The notes under the pieces were generated by a model that worked only from the letters and a program-made list of their open reading frames with translations, ran no database searches and was not told where the DNA came from. The position numbers and the translations under genes were made by a program. A DNA stretch of 64,000 nt. It comes from Thermoanaerobacter kivui. GTDB lineage: Bacteria; Bacillota; Thermoanaerobacteria; Thermoanaerobacterales; Thermoanaerobacteraceae. Below are positions 34,749 through 43,267 of this stretch, piece by piece. How positions within the stretch are numbered: position 1 is the first letter of the stretch; each line of letters starts with the position of its first letter. The stretch is taken from the NCBI RefSeq assembly GCF_000763575.1, contig NZ_CP009170.1, positions 273,501 to 337,500 of the forward strand. Direction: 5' to 3'.

Positions 34749-35553
34749 ATGAAAAAGAAAGTTTTTTTACTTCTAATTGCCTTTTTATTATTATTTTTTT
34801 AATTCAATAGCATTTTGTGCTCCTGATGTTCCACCTAAACCTATTCAGTTTAGATATGTATATGACTATGCGGGGCTTATGTCCCAAAATGATATAGAAG
34901 AGATGGAAAAACTAGGGAAAGCTTTGGATGATGCAACAAAGGCGCAAATAATAGTTGTGACAGTTGACAGCATTGGAGATTACCCAATAGAGGAATATTC
35001 TCTTAGCCTTTTTAGAAAGTGGGGAATAGGAGACAAAGAAAAAAACAACGGTGTTCTCTTTTTAGTGGTAAAAGATAGACTTTTAAAAGGGCAATCTGGC
35101 AAAGTGAGAATTGATGTAGGTTATGGCTTGGAAGGGGCAATACCGGATTCTGTTGCAGGAAGGATTTTGGACGATTTTGTTTTGCCTTACTGGGCAAGGG
35201 GTGAATACTCTAAAGGCATATATGAAGGTTATATGGCAATAGCTTCAAGAGTTGCAAAAGAGTACAATATAGACCTCCAGGGACTGGATGCTTCCAAATA
35301 CAGTGTCAATGCAAGTAGCAATGATAGCGGTATATCGTGGGAAGATATTGCTGTAGTGATTATACTCATTTTAATATTTATTATCTTTGGAAGAGGAGGA
35401 AGAAATATAAGGGGAAACTGGTGGGGACCGGGAAGCTTTGGTTCTGGAGGAGGCTTTGGAGGTTTTAGAGGTGGTGGCTTCGGCGGCGGAAGTTTTGGCG
35501 GCGGAGGAGGCTTCGGCGGAGGTTCTGCCGGCGGTGGAGGAGCCAGCCGCTAA
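34749..35553 (+). pseudogene. TPM-domain (YgcG/DUF477) membrane protein, frameshifted in the signal peptide
   Basis: Translation from the well-placed ATG at 34749 gives MKKKVFLLLIAFLLLFF and then a stop. After removal of one T from the 7-T run (34794-34800) it continues as NSIAFCAPDVPPKPIQF into a complete TPM domain (YDYAGLMSQNDIEEMEKLG; VDVGYGLEGAIPDSVAGRIL), a transmembrane segment and a Gly/Ser/Phe-rich tail (GGGFGGGSFGG). A TTG at 34777 could start the intact frame but would give a defective signal peptide. The rest of the gene is undamaged. This may be slippage, a recent mutation or a sequencing error. It is the usual partner of lemA. Confidence 0.78.
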
Positions 35554-35593
35554 GCGTAAATTTTCAAAATAATTATTGAATTTTTTAGGTTTG

Positions 35594-35602
35594 TGGTATA
35601 AT
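35594..35602 (+). promoter_or_regulatory. Extended -10 promoter of the thiamine operon
   Basis: TGGTATAAT lies 36 nt upstream of the TPP aptamer, with a poor -35. Confidence 0.5.
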
Positions 35603-35637
35603 TACTTAAGCGCATTGGACAAAACTAAATAAGACAA

Positions 35638-35723
35638 GTGCTAGGGGAGCCAAAAAGTGGCTGAGAGGGGATTCGTTCCCGACCCTTTGAACCTGTCAGG
35701 GTAATGCCTGCGCAGGGAAGCAC
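35638..35723 (+). ncRNA. TPP riboswitch
   Basis: Conserved THI-element blocks are intact: AGGGGAGCC, GGCTGAGAGG, GACCCTTTGAACCTG, and GGGTAATGCCTGCGCAGGGAAGC at the 3' side (last block spans 35700-35721). GTGCT and AGCAC close helix P1. A GC-rich hairpin (35748-35765) with a T-rich 3' flank acts as the likely terminator. The switch precedes thiD-thiE-thiM-thiW. Confidence 0.96.
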
Positions 35724-35746
35724 GTTTTACGAAGTTTGTAAAAAGT

Positions 35747-35780
35747 GCTCACCTGAACAGGTGGGCATATTTTATTATTT
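35747..35780 (+). terminator. Riboswitch-controlled terminator before thiD
   Basis: CTCACCT / AGGTGGG stem with loop GAAC followed by a T-rich tract. Confidence 0.65.
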
Positions 35781-35793
35781 TGGAGGTGTTTTT

Positions 35794-36588
35794 ATGAAAT
35801 TAGCCCTTACTATTGCCGGCTCTGACTCTGGGGGAGGAGCAGGTATACAGGCAGATTTAAAGACTTTTTCAGCCCATGGAATATACGGCATGAGTGTCAT
35901 TACTTCAATAACAGCGCAAAACACCATGGGAGTTTTGGGAATTGAGGATATAAGTCCTGATATGGTGTATTTGCAGATGAAGGCAATTTTTGAGGATTTG
36001 TATCCCGATGCAGTGAAGATAGGTATGGTGTCTAATGAAGACATAATTAAGATGATTGCAAAGGGATTAAAAGATTACAATGTAAAAAATGTTGTGCTGG
36101 ACCCTGTCATGATTTCAAAAAGTGGAAGCTATTTATTGAAGCCGCAAGCAGTGGAGGCTTTGAAAAAAGAATTGATACCTTTAAGCCTTGTAGTCACGCC
36201 AAATCTTATGGAGGCAGGGGAGTTAATCGGAAAAGAAGTCAAAAGTGTATCCGATATGAAAGAAGCAGCTAAAAAAATTTTAGATTTTGGAGCAAAAACA
36301 GTAGTTGTAAAAGGTGGACATCTTACAGGTGATGCTTTAGATGTATTTTACGATGGAAAAGAGTTTTATGAAATTACATCAGAGAGGATTGATACTAAAA
36401 ACACCCATGGTACAGGCTGCACATTTTCCTCAGCTATAGCTGCCAATATCGCTTTAGGCCATGATTTAGTTGAGTCGATAAAAAGAGCGAAAGCATACAT
36501 TACAGGGGCTATAAAACATTCGTTGGCCATAGGGCATGGAGTAGGTCCTACTAACCATTTTTGGAATATAGAAATAAGGAAGGTGTGA
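35794..36588 (+). CDS. thiD: Hydroxymethylpyrimidine (phosphate) kinase
   Basis: A 264-residue ribokinase-fold enzyme that phosphorylates HMP and HMP-P. The N-terminal signature is [20 protein letters not shown], and the catalytic region [20 protein letters not shown] is near residue 210. GGAGGTG precedes the ATG at 35794; a longer reading would enter the riboswitch. No thiC is near, so the operon looks designed for precursor salvage. Confidence 0.95.
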   Translation: MKLALTIAGSDSGGGAGIQADLKTFSAHGIYGMSVITSITAQNTMGVLGIEDISPDMVYLQMKAIFEDLYPDAVKIGMVSNEDIIKMIAKGLKDYNVKNVVLDPVMISKSGSYLLKPQAVEALKKELIPLSLVVTPNLMEAGELIGKEVKSVSDMKEAAKKILDFGAKTVVVKGGHLTGDALDVFYDGKEFYEITSERIDTKNTHGTGCTFSSAIAANIALGHDLVESIKRAKAYITGAIKHSLAIGHGVGPTNHFWNIEIRKV

Positions 36589-36591
36589 GAT

Positions 36592-37233
36592 ATGGACTTA
36601 ACCCTTTATGCTATAACGGATAGGTCTTACATAAAGAATATGGATAATGCTGAAGCAGTAGAACTAGCGATAAAAGGCGGTGCAACAGTAATTCAACTGA
36701 GAGAAAAAGATATATCAAGTAGGGAATTTTATGAAATTGCTCTCAAAGTTAAAGAAGTGACAAAAAGAAATAGAATCCCTATCATTATTAACGACAGAGT
36801 GGATATAGCTTTGGCAGTAGATGCAGATGGAGTTCACGTTGGACAGGAGGATTTGCCGGCAGATATTGTAAGAAAAATAATAGGTCCTCATAAAATAGTA
36901 GGGGTATCAGCGAGGACAGTGGAAGAAGCTTTAAAGGCACAAAGGGATGGAGCGGATTATTTAGGGGTAGGTGCGGTGTTTAAGACTCCAACAAAGCCGG
37001 AAGCGGAAGCCATTGGAATAGAAGGGTTAAAAAAAATAAAAGAGTCAGTCAATATTCCCGTAGTTGCAATAGGTGGTATAACAAAAGATAATGTCTATGA
37101 AGTCATGTTAAAGTCGGGAGTAGACGGTATAGCTTCAGTTTCAGCTGTCTTTTATGGGGATATCGAAAGCAATACCAGAAAACTTTTAGAAGTTATAACA
37201 AAAGCGATAAATGACAGGAGGAATTTGAAATGA
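36592..37233 (+). CDS. thiE: Thiamine-phosphate synthase
   Basis: A 213-residue TIM-barrel enzyme that joins HMP-PP and thiazole phosphate. Conserved stretches are [53 protein letters not shown], and [27 protein letters not shown] precedes the ATG. It overlaps thiM by 4 bp. Confidence 0.96.
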   Translation: MDLTLYAITDRSYIKNMDNAEAVELAIKGGATVIQLREKDISSREFYEIALKVKEVTKRNRIPIIINDRVDIALAVDADGVHVGQEDLPADIVRKIIGPHKIVGVSARTVEEALKAQRDGADYLGVGAVFKTPTKPEAEAIGIEGLKKIKESVNIPVVAIGGITKDNVYEVMLKSGVDGIASVSAVFYGDIESNTRKLLEVITKAINDRRNLK

Positions 37234-38021
37234 AAAAAGAATTGTTGAAAATTTTAAGAGAGAAAAAACCTTTAGTTCACCATATTACAAATATAGTTAC
37301 TGTCAATGATTGTGCTAATATAACACTGGCTATAGGAGCACTGCCAGTCATGGCCCATGCCTTGGAAGAAGTAGAAGAAATGGTAAGTGCAGCAGATGCT
37401 TTAGTTTTAAATATAGGCACTCTTACAAATGAACAAGTAGAAGCGATGATAAAGGCAGGAAAGGCTGCAAATAGATTTAAAGTACCAGTTATATTGGACC
37501 CTGTTGGAGCGGGAGCTACAAGGCTTAGGACACAAAGCTCAAAAAAGATATTAGAAGAGGTAAAAATTTCTGTGATAAAAGGGAATAGTGCTGAGATTTC
37601 AATACTTGCAGGCAAAGGTGGGAAGATACGGGGTGTAGAATCTCAAAGCGGAACAGATGATATTGCTGAGGCTGCTAAAGATTTAGCAAATACTTATAGC
37701 GCTGTAGTAGCAGTATCAGGCGCTACAGATATAATCACTGATGGAAAAAGAATTGCCTATGTAAAAAATGGACATCCTATGATGGGCACTATCACCGGTA
37801 CGGGCTGTATGCTTACCTCTGTAGTAGCGAGTTTCTGCGGAGTATGTGAAGATTATTTTGAAGCTACAGTAGAAGCTTTTGTAGCTTTTGGAATAGCCGG
37901 TGAAAAAGCAGCTCAAAGCAGCAGTGTCAAAGGTCCTGGTAGTTTTAAAGTGACATTTTTTGATGAGATATATAATCTCACGCCGGAGATAATAGAAAAA
38001 GATAAGAAGGTGGAAGTATGA
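37230..38021 (+). CDS. thiM: Hydroxyethylthiazole kinase
   Basis: A 263-residue salvage kinase for the thiazole moiety. Signature stretches are [49 protein letters not shown] and [17 protein letters not shown] (catalytic Cys region). It is coupled to thiE and thiW by ATGA overlaps. Confidence 0.96.
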   Translation: MKKELLKILREKKPLVHHITNIVTVNDCANITLAIGALPVMAHALEEVEEMVSAADALVLNIGTLTNEQVEAMIKAGKAANRFKVPVILDPVGAGATRLRTQSSKKILEEVKISVIKGNSAEISILAGKGGKIRGVESQSGTDDIAEAAKDLANTYSAVVAVSGATDIITDGKRIAYVKNGHPMMGTITGTGCMLTSVVASFCGVCEDYFEATVEAFVAFGIAGEKAAQSSSVKGPGSFKVTFFDEIYNLTPEIIEKDKKVEV

Positions 38022-38509
38022 ATAAAATACATCGTATGGTTTTTATGGCACTTATTATTGCTATAGGCACCTTGACTTCTCAATATGTATGGTTTAGTGT
38101 AGGTGTTGCCAAAGTTACACCCGTTCAACATGCTATTAATGTTATTTCAGCAGTTTTTTTGGGCCCTTGGGGAGCGTTAGAAGTAGCTTTTATTATAGGG
38201 CTTTTGAGGAATATCCTTGGTGTTGGGTCGCTTCTGGCATTTCCTGGAGGCATGGTTGGAGCTTTCATTGCTGGATATCTTTATAGATTTACACGTAAAC
38301 TTTATTTTGCGCCTGTAGGAGAAGTTATAGGCACAGGTATTATAGGGGCTTTACTTTCTTATCCTATAGCTAAATATATACTGGGAAGTTCAGGCACGGC
38401 TTTTATGTTTTTCATTCCATTTTCACTTTCTAGTGCAATAGGTTCGGTGATAGGGTATGTAGTGTTATTGGCTTTAGTAAAATATAAGAAATTGGATTAT
38501 TGTAACTAA
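38018..38509 (+). CDS. thiW: ThiW, ECF-type thiazole transporter S-component
   Basis: A 163-residue membrane protein with about five helices. The ThiW signature is [20 protein letters not shown] and [19 protein letters not shown]. ThiW proteins are TPP-regulated and predicted to import hydroxyethylthiazole with a shared ECF module. Position after thiM and the TPP switch supports this. No terminator is obvious after it; the following DNA is a gene remnant. Confidence 0.9.
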   Translation: MNKIHRMVFMALIIAIGTLTSQYVWFSVGVAKVTPVQHAINVISAVFLGPWGALEVAFIIGLLRNILGVGSLLAFPGGMVGAFIAGYLYRFTRKLYFAPVGEVIGTGIIGALLSYPIAKYILGSSGTAFMFFIPFSLSSAIGSVIGYVVLLALVKYKKLDYCN

Positions 38510-38520
38510 ATATACTAACT

Positions 38521-38772
38521 TATGGTGAAAGGAGGGGGGAATTAGAGGAAGTAGAAAAACTCTATAAAGAAATGGGGAAGGTTTTCAAAAAGCTCGACAC
38601 ATGGTCTTTTTATTTACTTACTTCCCATGAAAGATTTAAAAAACTCTTTGGAAGAGAGGCTTCTAAGAAAAGAAAGCTTTACAATGGCATGATAAAAGCC
38701 TATTATTGCCAGTATTATGGACCAAAACCTAACAACCGATTTTTGTTGAGTTTTCTTGATTTGATGATATAA
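38521..38772 (+). pseudogene. C-terminal remnant of an RlmL/YpsC-type rRNA methyltransferase
   Basis: The frame reads YGERRGELEEVEKLYKEMGK, then WSFYLLTSHERFKKLFGR and LYNGMIKAYYCQYYGP. This is the end of the THUMP-type 23S rRNA guanine-N2 methyltransferases, from just after the catalytic NPPYGER motif. Everything before YGER is absent; thiW ends 12 nt earlier. A GGAGGGGG run precedes an ATG at 38572 but the product would lack the SAM site. A deletion scar. Confidence 0.8.
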
Positions 38773-38773
38773 T
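38746..38773 (+). promoter_or_regulatory. Promoter before the antitoxin-like gene and cobO
   Basis: TTGAGT (38746-38751), a 16-nt spacer and an extended TGATATAAT (-10 at 38768-38773), inside the end of the rlmL remnant. Confidence 0.5.
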
Positions 38774-38808
38774 TAAAGTAAGAAATTGATAAAATTGGTG
38801 GTGAAAGT

Positions 38809-38982
38809 ATGGATAATGCAGTGAAAAAGAAAGCGAAAGAATATATAGATAAGTTACCTGAGGGTAAGGTGAGAGAAGTCATCGATTTTATGGAATATCT
38901 GAGTGAAAAAATAATTTTTAAAAAGGGGGATTTTTATGAAAAAAGGGTATGTGCAAGTATATACGGGAGACGGAAAAGGTAA
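38809..38982 (+). CDS. Small antitoxin-like protein, DUF2281-like
   Basis: A 57-codon frame with GGTGGTGAAAG before the ATG. The first 35 residues (KKKAKEYIDKLPEGKVREVI, then DFMEYLSEK) resemble DUF2281-type small proteins, often antitoxins. The 3' end overlaps the first 47 bp of cobO in another frame and looks non-conserved, so the natural stop may have been lost. No toxin gene is adjacent. Confidence 0.45.
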   Translation: MDNAVKKKAKEYIDKLPEGKVREVIDFMEYLSEKIIFKKGDFYEKRVCASIYGRRKR

Positions 38983-39466
38983 AACAACAGCAGCTTTGGG
39001 GCTGGCTTTTAGAGCAGTAGGAAGAGGCATGAAGGTGATAATGTTTCAGTTTTTAAAGGGTATGGCTACAGGTGAACTCAAAACAGCAGAGTTACTTAAG
39101 CCAAATTTTGAAATACGTCGCTTTGCTGAAGCAAAGAAGTTTACGTGGGATCTTACAAAAGAAGAATTTGAGGAGCTAAAACAAAAGGTAAAAAGTGAAT
39201 ACAATCAACTTCTCGATATACTAAAAAGCGGAGATTATGATATTGTCATTGTGGATGAGGCTATGGCAGCCATACATAGAGGTCTTCTTACAGTAGAAGA
39301 GGTAGTAAGGCTTATTGACGAAAAGCCTGAAACTGTTGAATTGGTTTTAACAGGTAGAAGTGCACCGCAGGAGATTATTGAAAAAGCTGATTTGGTTACA
39401 GAAATGAAAGAAATTAAGCATTACTTTAAAAAAGGTGTACCAGTGAGAGTTGGAATTGAAATTTAA
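38936..39466 (+). CDS. cobO: Cob(I)yrinic acid a,c-diamide adenosyltransferase
   Basis: A 176-residue CobA/CobO/BtuR-type enzyme. The P-loop is YTGDGKGKTTAALGLAFRAV at the N-terminus, followed by FLKGMATGELKTAELL and DIVIVDEAMAAIHRGLL, with VLTGRSAPQEI near the C-terminus. It transfers the adenosyl group from ATP to the corrin cobalt. AAAGGGGG precedes the ATG. It stands apart from the main cob cluster, among decayed transport genes. Confidence 0.94.
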   Translation: MKKGYVQVYTGDGKGKTTAALGLAFRAVGRGMKVIMFQFLKGMATGELKTAELLKPNFEIRRFAEAKKFTWDLTKEEFEELKQKVKSEYNQLLDILKSGDYDIVIVDEAMAAIHRGLLTVEEVVRLIDEKPETVELVLTGRSAPQEIIEKADLVTEMKEIKHYFKKGVPVRVGIEI

Positions 39467-39511
39467 AATTTAATAAATACACCAAAAGTTTTAAAATTAA
39501 AAAGGTTTGTT

Positions 39512-39634
39512 ATGTGGACTCTGGGCAGTTTTTCTGGCTTCACGTGGCCTCAAATTGCAGTCCTTGTTTTTATTTCCTTTCATACGCTTTTTGCAGCATT
39601 TTTGCTTTCTAAACCTTTAAATGTATCAATATAA
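39512..39634 (+). pseudogene. BtuC/FecCD permease fragment
   Basis: MWTLGSFSGFTWPQIAVLVF and the following 20 residues match an internal segment of BtuC-like permeases (WTLGSFSG... W). Both ends of the gene are missing and a stop follows at 39632. A duplicate of the intact btuC at 43268. Confidence 0.75.
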
Positions 39635-39636
39635 CA

Positions 39637-40381
39637 GGATTAAAAGGGCAAATTATCTGTCTTTTAGGACCTAATGGTTCTGGAAAATCTACTATATTAA
39701 AGACTCTTTCGGGGCTTTTATCCCCCATATCGGGAGCTGTTTATATAAAGGGGGAAGAAATTACAAGTATTAAGCCGCAAAATATAGCAAAAAAGCTTTC
39801 TGTTGTTCTTACGGAACCTTTAACTGCTGAACTTATGACAGCATTTGATATTGCCGCTTTAAAAGATTGTATGACATAAAGTGGGCGGATTATAACAGCC
39901 TTTTGGGAAGTATAGAACTTTTGTATGACTTACCTCCATCTGTTTTTGTGGTAGGAGGTGGCGGTACAGGTACGAGATTTTTCGTATTTTAGCAAAACAG
40001 GGATTTGGAATGTATACAGGCATTATTCACGAAAATGACGTTGATTTTTATGTGGCGACTTCTATGGGAATTAAAGTGATAAAGGAAAAAGCCTTTGAAG
40101 CCATAGCAAACGATACTTTTGAAAAAGCATTACAAAAATTAAATGAAATAAATTACGTTATTGATGCGGGATATCCTGTGGGTGTTTTGAATGAAATGAA
40201 TACTCAGCTTATCAAAGAAGCTGTAAAAATGGGCAAAAAGGTCTTTAGTGTGCGAGCAATAGAAGAGGGTAAAAAGTTGTTTAAAGGTGTGGAAGAAGGG
40301 ATTACATTTTTAAACAATACCGCTTCTCTTGTTAAAATATTATCAACAGCTAAGGAGGTAGAAAATGGTGATGATATATGA
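39637..40381 (+). pseudogene. BtuD-like ABC ATPase remnant with C-terminal domain
   Basis: The first part keeps Walker A (LLGPNGSGKSTILKTLSGLL) but runs into a stop at 39877 after VVLTEPLTAELMTAFDIAA. The signature, Walker B and switch are deleted. A second segment (ADYNSLLGSIELLYDLPPSV, then VVGGGGTGTRFF) stops near 39991. The remaining frame (40010-40381; YTGIIHENDVDFYVATSMG, NYVIDAGYPVGVLNEMN) is intact and overlaps cbiZ. Deletion plus frameshift mean it cannot power a transporter. The extra C-terminal domain is seen in some corrinoid ATPases but its role is unknown. Confidence 0.78.
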
Positions 40382-41504
40382 AACCTCTATGAAAGACCCT
40401 GTTTACAGGTATCAAAACGCAATTGTCATTTCTTTTAACGGAAAAAGGAATGTATTATCTACTTCACCATTAAATGGAGGGTATAGAGAAGATATAAAGG
40501 CAGTGTTTAATCAAGGTGAGAGTGCAAATTCATGCACTGCCTGTAAGGAAAAGACGCCTGCTCCCAAGGAAAGCGGCTGTAAGATGAGAGCACCCACTTA
40601 TGAAGAGCACTTGGCAATTATCGCAAAAGAGCTAGGATTGGATGCTAGTTACACAACAGGACTCAGCACAGCAGCTTTTGCGGAGAATGCGGCTATTGTG
40701 GAAGAAAAGCATAAAAGCCTTACAGTTACTGCAATAGTGACAGGAGGAGTTGAGGTAAATGGGGGAAGGGTGGGAGACCCTGCCTCTTTTGATGAAATGG
40801 ACAAAAAGGTACCTGTACGCGAGGGTACAATTAATATAATTTTATTAATAGATGCCAATTTGCCACCTGGGACTCTTACAAGAGCTTTAGTCACTTGTAC
40901 AGAAGCTAAGACAGCGGCTCTTCAGGAACTTATGGCACAGAGCAATTATTCCAGTGGACTGGCTACAGGTTCTGGCACTGATGGGACAATTGTCGTGTCG
41001 AATATGGAGTCTGATATTCACTTGACCTGGGCGGGTAAGCATTCTAAGTTGGGTGAGTTGATAGGAAGGGTAGTGATAAAAGCTGTCAAGGAAGCTCTTT
41101 ACAAGCAAACAGGATTAAGTCCTCAAATGCAACACAGCCTTTTGAGAAGGATTAAGAGGTATAAAGTTACAGAAGAGACTATGTGGAATAGGTATAGAGT
41201 ATTATTTGGAGATGACGGTTACAAAAAATTTGATTTTATGCATAATCTGCATTTATTGGATAGGCAAGAGGATTTGGTTACTTTGACTTCTTTGTACGTT
41301 CATTTGCTGGACCAGCTTCAATGGGGTTTGCTTAACAAAAGAGAGGTGAAAAAGGCTTCTGAATTTATCTTAAAGGAAATAGCTGAGGATGTGGTATTGG
41401 AAAAAGCTGACCCTTCGAAATCCGATGAAGATTTTATAAAAGATTTGCTGGAACTTTATGAAGAAACGTTAATCTCTCGCATAAGGAGGGAGTCGGGTGT
41501 TTAA
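40365..41504 (+). CDS. cbiZ: Adenosylcobinamide amidohydrolase
   Basis: A 379-residue protein with the CbiZ domain (about 1-240). Conserved stretches are TTGLSTAAFAENAAIVEEKH, LTVTAIVTGGVEVNGGRVGD and the nearby TALVTCTEAKTAALQEL-type ALVTCTEAKTAALQELM. The C-terminal 140 residues are helical and of unknown role. CbiZ removes the aminopropanol side chain of salvaged cobinamides or cobamides to give adenosylcobyric acid. AAGGAGG precedes the ATG. It is intact although genes on both sides are decayed. Confidence 0.9.
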   Translation: MVMIYETSMKDPVYRYQNAIVISFNGKRNVLSTSPLNGGYREDIKAVFNQGESANSCTACKEKTPAPKESGCKMRAPTYEEHLAIIAKELGLDASYTTGLSTAAFAENAAIVEEKHKSLTVTAIVTGGVEVNGGRVGDPASFDEMDKKVPVREGTINIILLIDANLPPGTLTRALVTCTEAKTAALQELMAQSNYSSGLATGSGTDGTIVVSNMESDIHLTWAGKHSKLGELIGRVVIKAVKEALYKQTGLSPQMQHSLLRRIKRYKVTEETMWNRYRVLFGDDGYKKFDFMHNLHLLDRQEDLVTLTSLYVHLLDQLQWGLLNKREVKKASEFILKEIAEDVVLEKADPSKSDEDFIKDLLELYEETLISRIRRESGV

Positions 41505-41900
41505 GTTGTTGTTGATATTTGATCACGGTATGGAGTCTTCTTAGGTGCTCATTATTTCAAAAGCTTTAACGAAATTTTAGATAAAATCAGAGGGCATAAA
41601 AAGTTTTTCTTTGATTCGGGCATTGAAGACGAGGTTTTATCATTAAGGGATAAGATGGGATTGACCCAACAGGAGTACTATACCATTTACAGGTACTATA
41701 AAATGAGGTCAAAGGAAAACACAAAAAATTTAGTACTGTGGATGGCTCACCATTTTAAGGGTCTAGACCTTCAATATGAAGAAGCTATAAAACCTAAGTG
41801 GGAAGGGATTTACCATCCTTTGAGAAATATTCATGACGAACAAGGTTACATAGAAGAAATTTTACAGCAAGGTAAAATAGTAGTAGGTGTGCCTACCTAA
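41497..41900 (+). pseudogene. CobN-like cobaltochelatase remnant (N-terminal part)
   Basis: A GTG at 41497, overlapping cbiZ, opens a frame reading VFKLLLIFDHGMESS and then a stop. A second frame continues as LGAHYFKSFNEILDKI, LTQQEYYTIYRYYKM and LKGLDLQYEE-type HFKGLDLQYEEAIKPKWEGI, resembling CobN/BchH-family N-terminal sequence. It ends at 41898-41900 after about 130 codons, where family members exceed 1000. Truncated and frameshifted. Confidence 0.65.
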
Positions 41901-41920
41901 ATTATTTTTGAGAAGGGAAT

Positions 41921-41938
41921 AAAAGGCATCTGCCTTTT
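41921..41938 (+). terminator. Hairpin after the cobN remnant
   Basis: AAAAGGC / GCCTTTT with an ATCT loop; weak because only TTTT follows. Confidence 0.5.
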
Positions 41939-41959
41939 CGAAGGTATCTTCAAAGACTA

Positions 41960-41988
41960 TTGACTTAAATAATGAGTAGAGGTAAAAT
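41960..41988 (+). promoter_or_regulatory. Promoter of the cobalamin operon
   Basis: TTGACT (41960-41965), a 17-nt spacer and TAAAAT (41983-41988), about 24 nt upstream of the riboswitch P1 helix. Confidence 0.75.
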
Positions 41989-42011
41989 AAAGGTGTACAA
42001 GTGAAGACAGA

Positions 42012-42190
42012 AATCTTATGGTCCAAAAGGTTAAAAGGGAAAGCGGTGAAAATCCGCTGCAGCCCCCGCTACTGTGAGCGAGGATGAAGCCCTAATATGC
42101 CACTGTCCGGCATTTGGCGTTGGTGTTGGGTGTTGGATGGGAAGGCAGGGCGGAAGATGAATCGCGAGCCAGGAGACCTGCCATAAGATT
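42012..42190 (+). ncRNA. Cobalamin (AdoCbl) riboswitch
   Basis: The B12 box AGCCAGGAGACCTGCC is at 42167-42182. Further conserved blocks are GGGAAAGCGGTGAAAATCCG and GCAGCCCCCGCTACTGTGA. A perfect 10-bp P1 (AATCTTATGG / CCATAAGATT) closes the aptamer. A variable arm at about 42095-42145 is unusually long. The downstream terminator at 42249-42279 is the likely output. Confidence 0.96.
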
Positions 42191-42248
42191 TAAGAAGTTC
42201 GCCTTCGGAGGGAAGGGGAAGTGGTATTTTTTTGCTTAATTTTGCGAA

Positions 42249-42279
42249 AAAGGTCTACCTCCGCGGGTAGGCCTTTTTT
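42249..42279 (+). terminator. Riboswitch-controlled terminator before btuF
   Basis: AAGGTCTACC / GGTAGGCCTT stem with loop TCCGCG followed by a T-run. Confidence 0.8.
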
Positions 42280-42312
42280 GATACTTAAAAAATTTTAATG
42301 AGGAGGGTACCT

Positions 42313-43266
42313 ATGAGAAAATTTAAAGGTTTACTTGCTTTATTGTTAGTATTTGTTTTAGCTTTTTCCCTTACAGCATGTTCAACAAACACTGCTACCA
42401 AACCAGAAAACACTTCTCAAACAGCAACTGAAACTGTTAAAAGTCAATTCCCTTTAAAGATTACTGATTTTTTGGGAAGAGAGGTAACTATTGAGAAAGA
42501 ACCCCAAAGGATAGTTTCTCTTGCGCCTTCTATAACAGAGCTTATATATGCTTTAGGAGCAGGAAATAAAGTTGTGGGTGTTACAGACTTTGATAATTAT
42601 CCACCTGAGGTTAAAGATGTGCCAAAAGTGGGAGGTTTTAAAGGACCAAATATAGAAGCGATTACTGCTCAGAAGCCTGATATAATATTTGCTTCCACTC
42701 TTTCAGGTAAAGAGCAAATGGAATCTTTAGAAAAGATGGGTATACCTGTTGTAATGCTGGAAGCTAAAAACATTGACCAGATATACCAGTCTATAAAATT
42801 GATAGGCCAAATAACAGGGACAGAGAAAAAAGGCGAAGAATTAATTAAAGAAATGCAAGACAAAATAAAAGAAATAAATGACAAAGTCAAAGACCTTCCG
42901 AAAGTCAGCGTATTTTATCTGGTCTCTCTTGACGGAAACTGGACAGCAGGTAAAGGCACATTTATTGATGAGCTTATAAACCTTGCAGGTGGGGAAAATG
43001 TTGCAGATGATGTAAACGGTTGGGCTCAGTACAGTGTGGAAGAATTAGTCAAGAAAAATCCTGATGTGATAATAGCCTCTTCAATGGGAGGTAAAGTAAA
43101 TATAGAAGATATCAAAAAGATGGCAGGATACAAAGACACAAATGCTGTTAAAAACGGTAAGGTATTTGTGGTAAGCAATGATGACATAATATCAAGAGCT
43201 TCTAATAGAATTGTTTTAGGACTTGAAGAAATTGTAAAATTCTTACATCCGGAGGCATTTAAGTAA
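42313..43266 (+). CDS. btuF: Corrinoid ABC transporter substrate-binding lipoprotein
   Basis: A 317-residue class III binding lipoprotein. The lipobox is LTAC (Cys23), followed by a Thr-rich linker and the BtuF/FhuD fold: PQRIVSLAPSITELIYALGA, VVGVTDFDNYPPEVK, KPDIIFAS and FYLVSLDGNWTAGKGTFIDE. The ATG at 42313 follows GAGGAGGG. The riboswitch and downstream corrin genes make a corrinoid the likely ligand rather than a ferric siderophore. Confidence 0.9.
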   Translation: MRKFKGLLALLLVFVLAFSLTACSTNTATKPENTSQTATETVKSQFPLKITDFLGREVTIEKEPQRIVSLAPSITELIYALGAGNKVVGVTDFDNYPPEVKDVPKVGGFKGPNIEAITAQKPDIIFASTLSGKEQMESLEKMGIPVVMLEAKNIDQIYQSIKLIGQITGTEKKGEELIKEMQDKIKEINDKVKDLPKVSVFYLVSLDGNWTAGKGTFIDELINLAGGENVADDVNGWAQYSVEELVKKNPDVIIASSMGGKVNIEDIKKMAGYKDTNAVKNGKVFVVSNDDIISRASNRIVLGLEEIVKFLHPEAFK

Positions 43267-43267
43267 A

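Noticed and set aside
35704-35793. Upstream extension of thiD into the TPP riboswitch
   Set aside because: The extension codes across conserved aptamer sequence; GGAGGTG before ATG 35794 decides the start.
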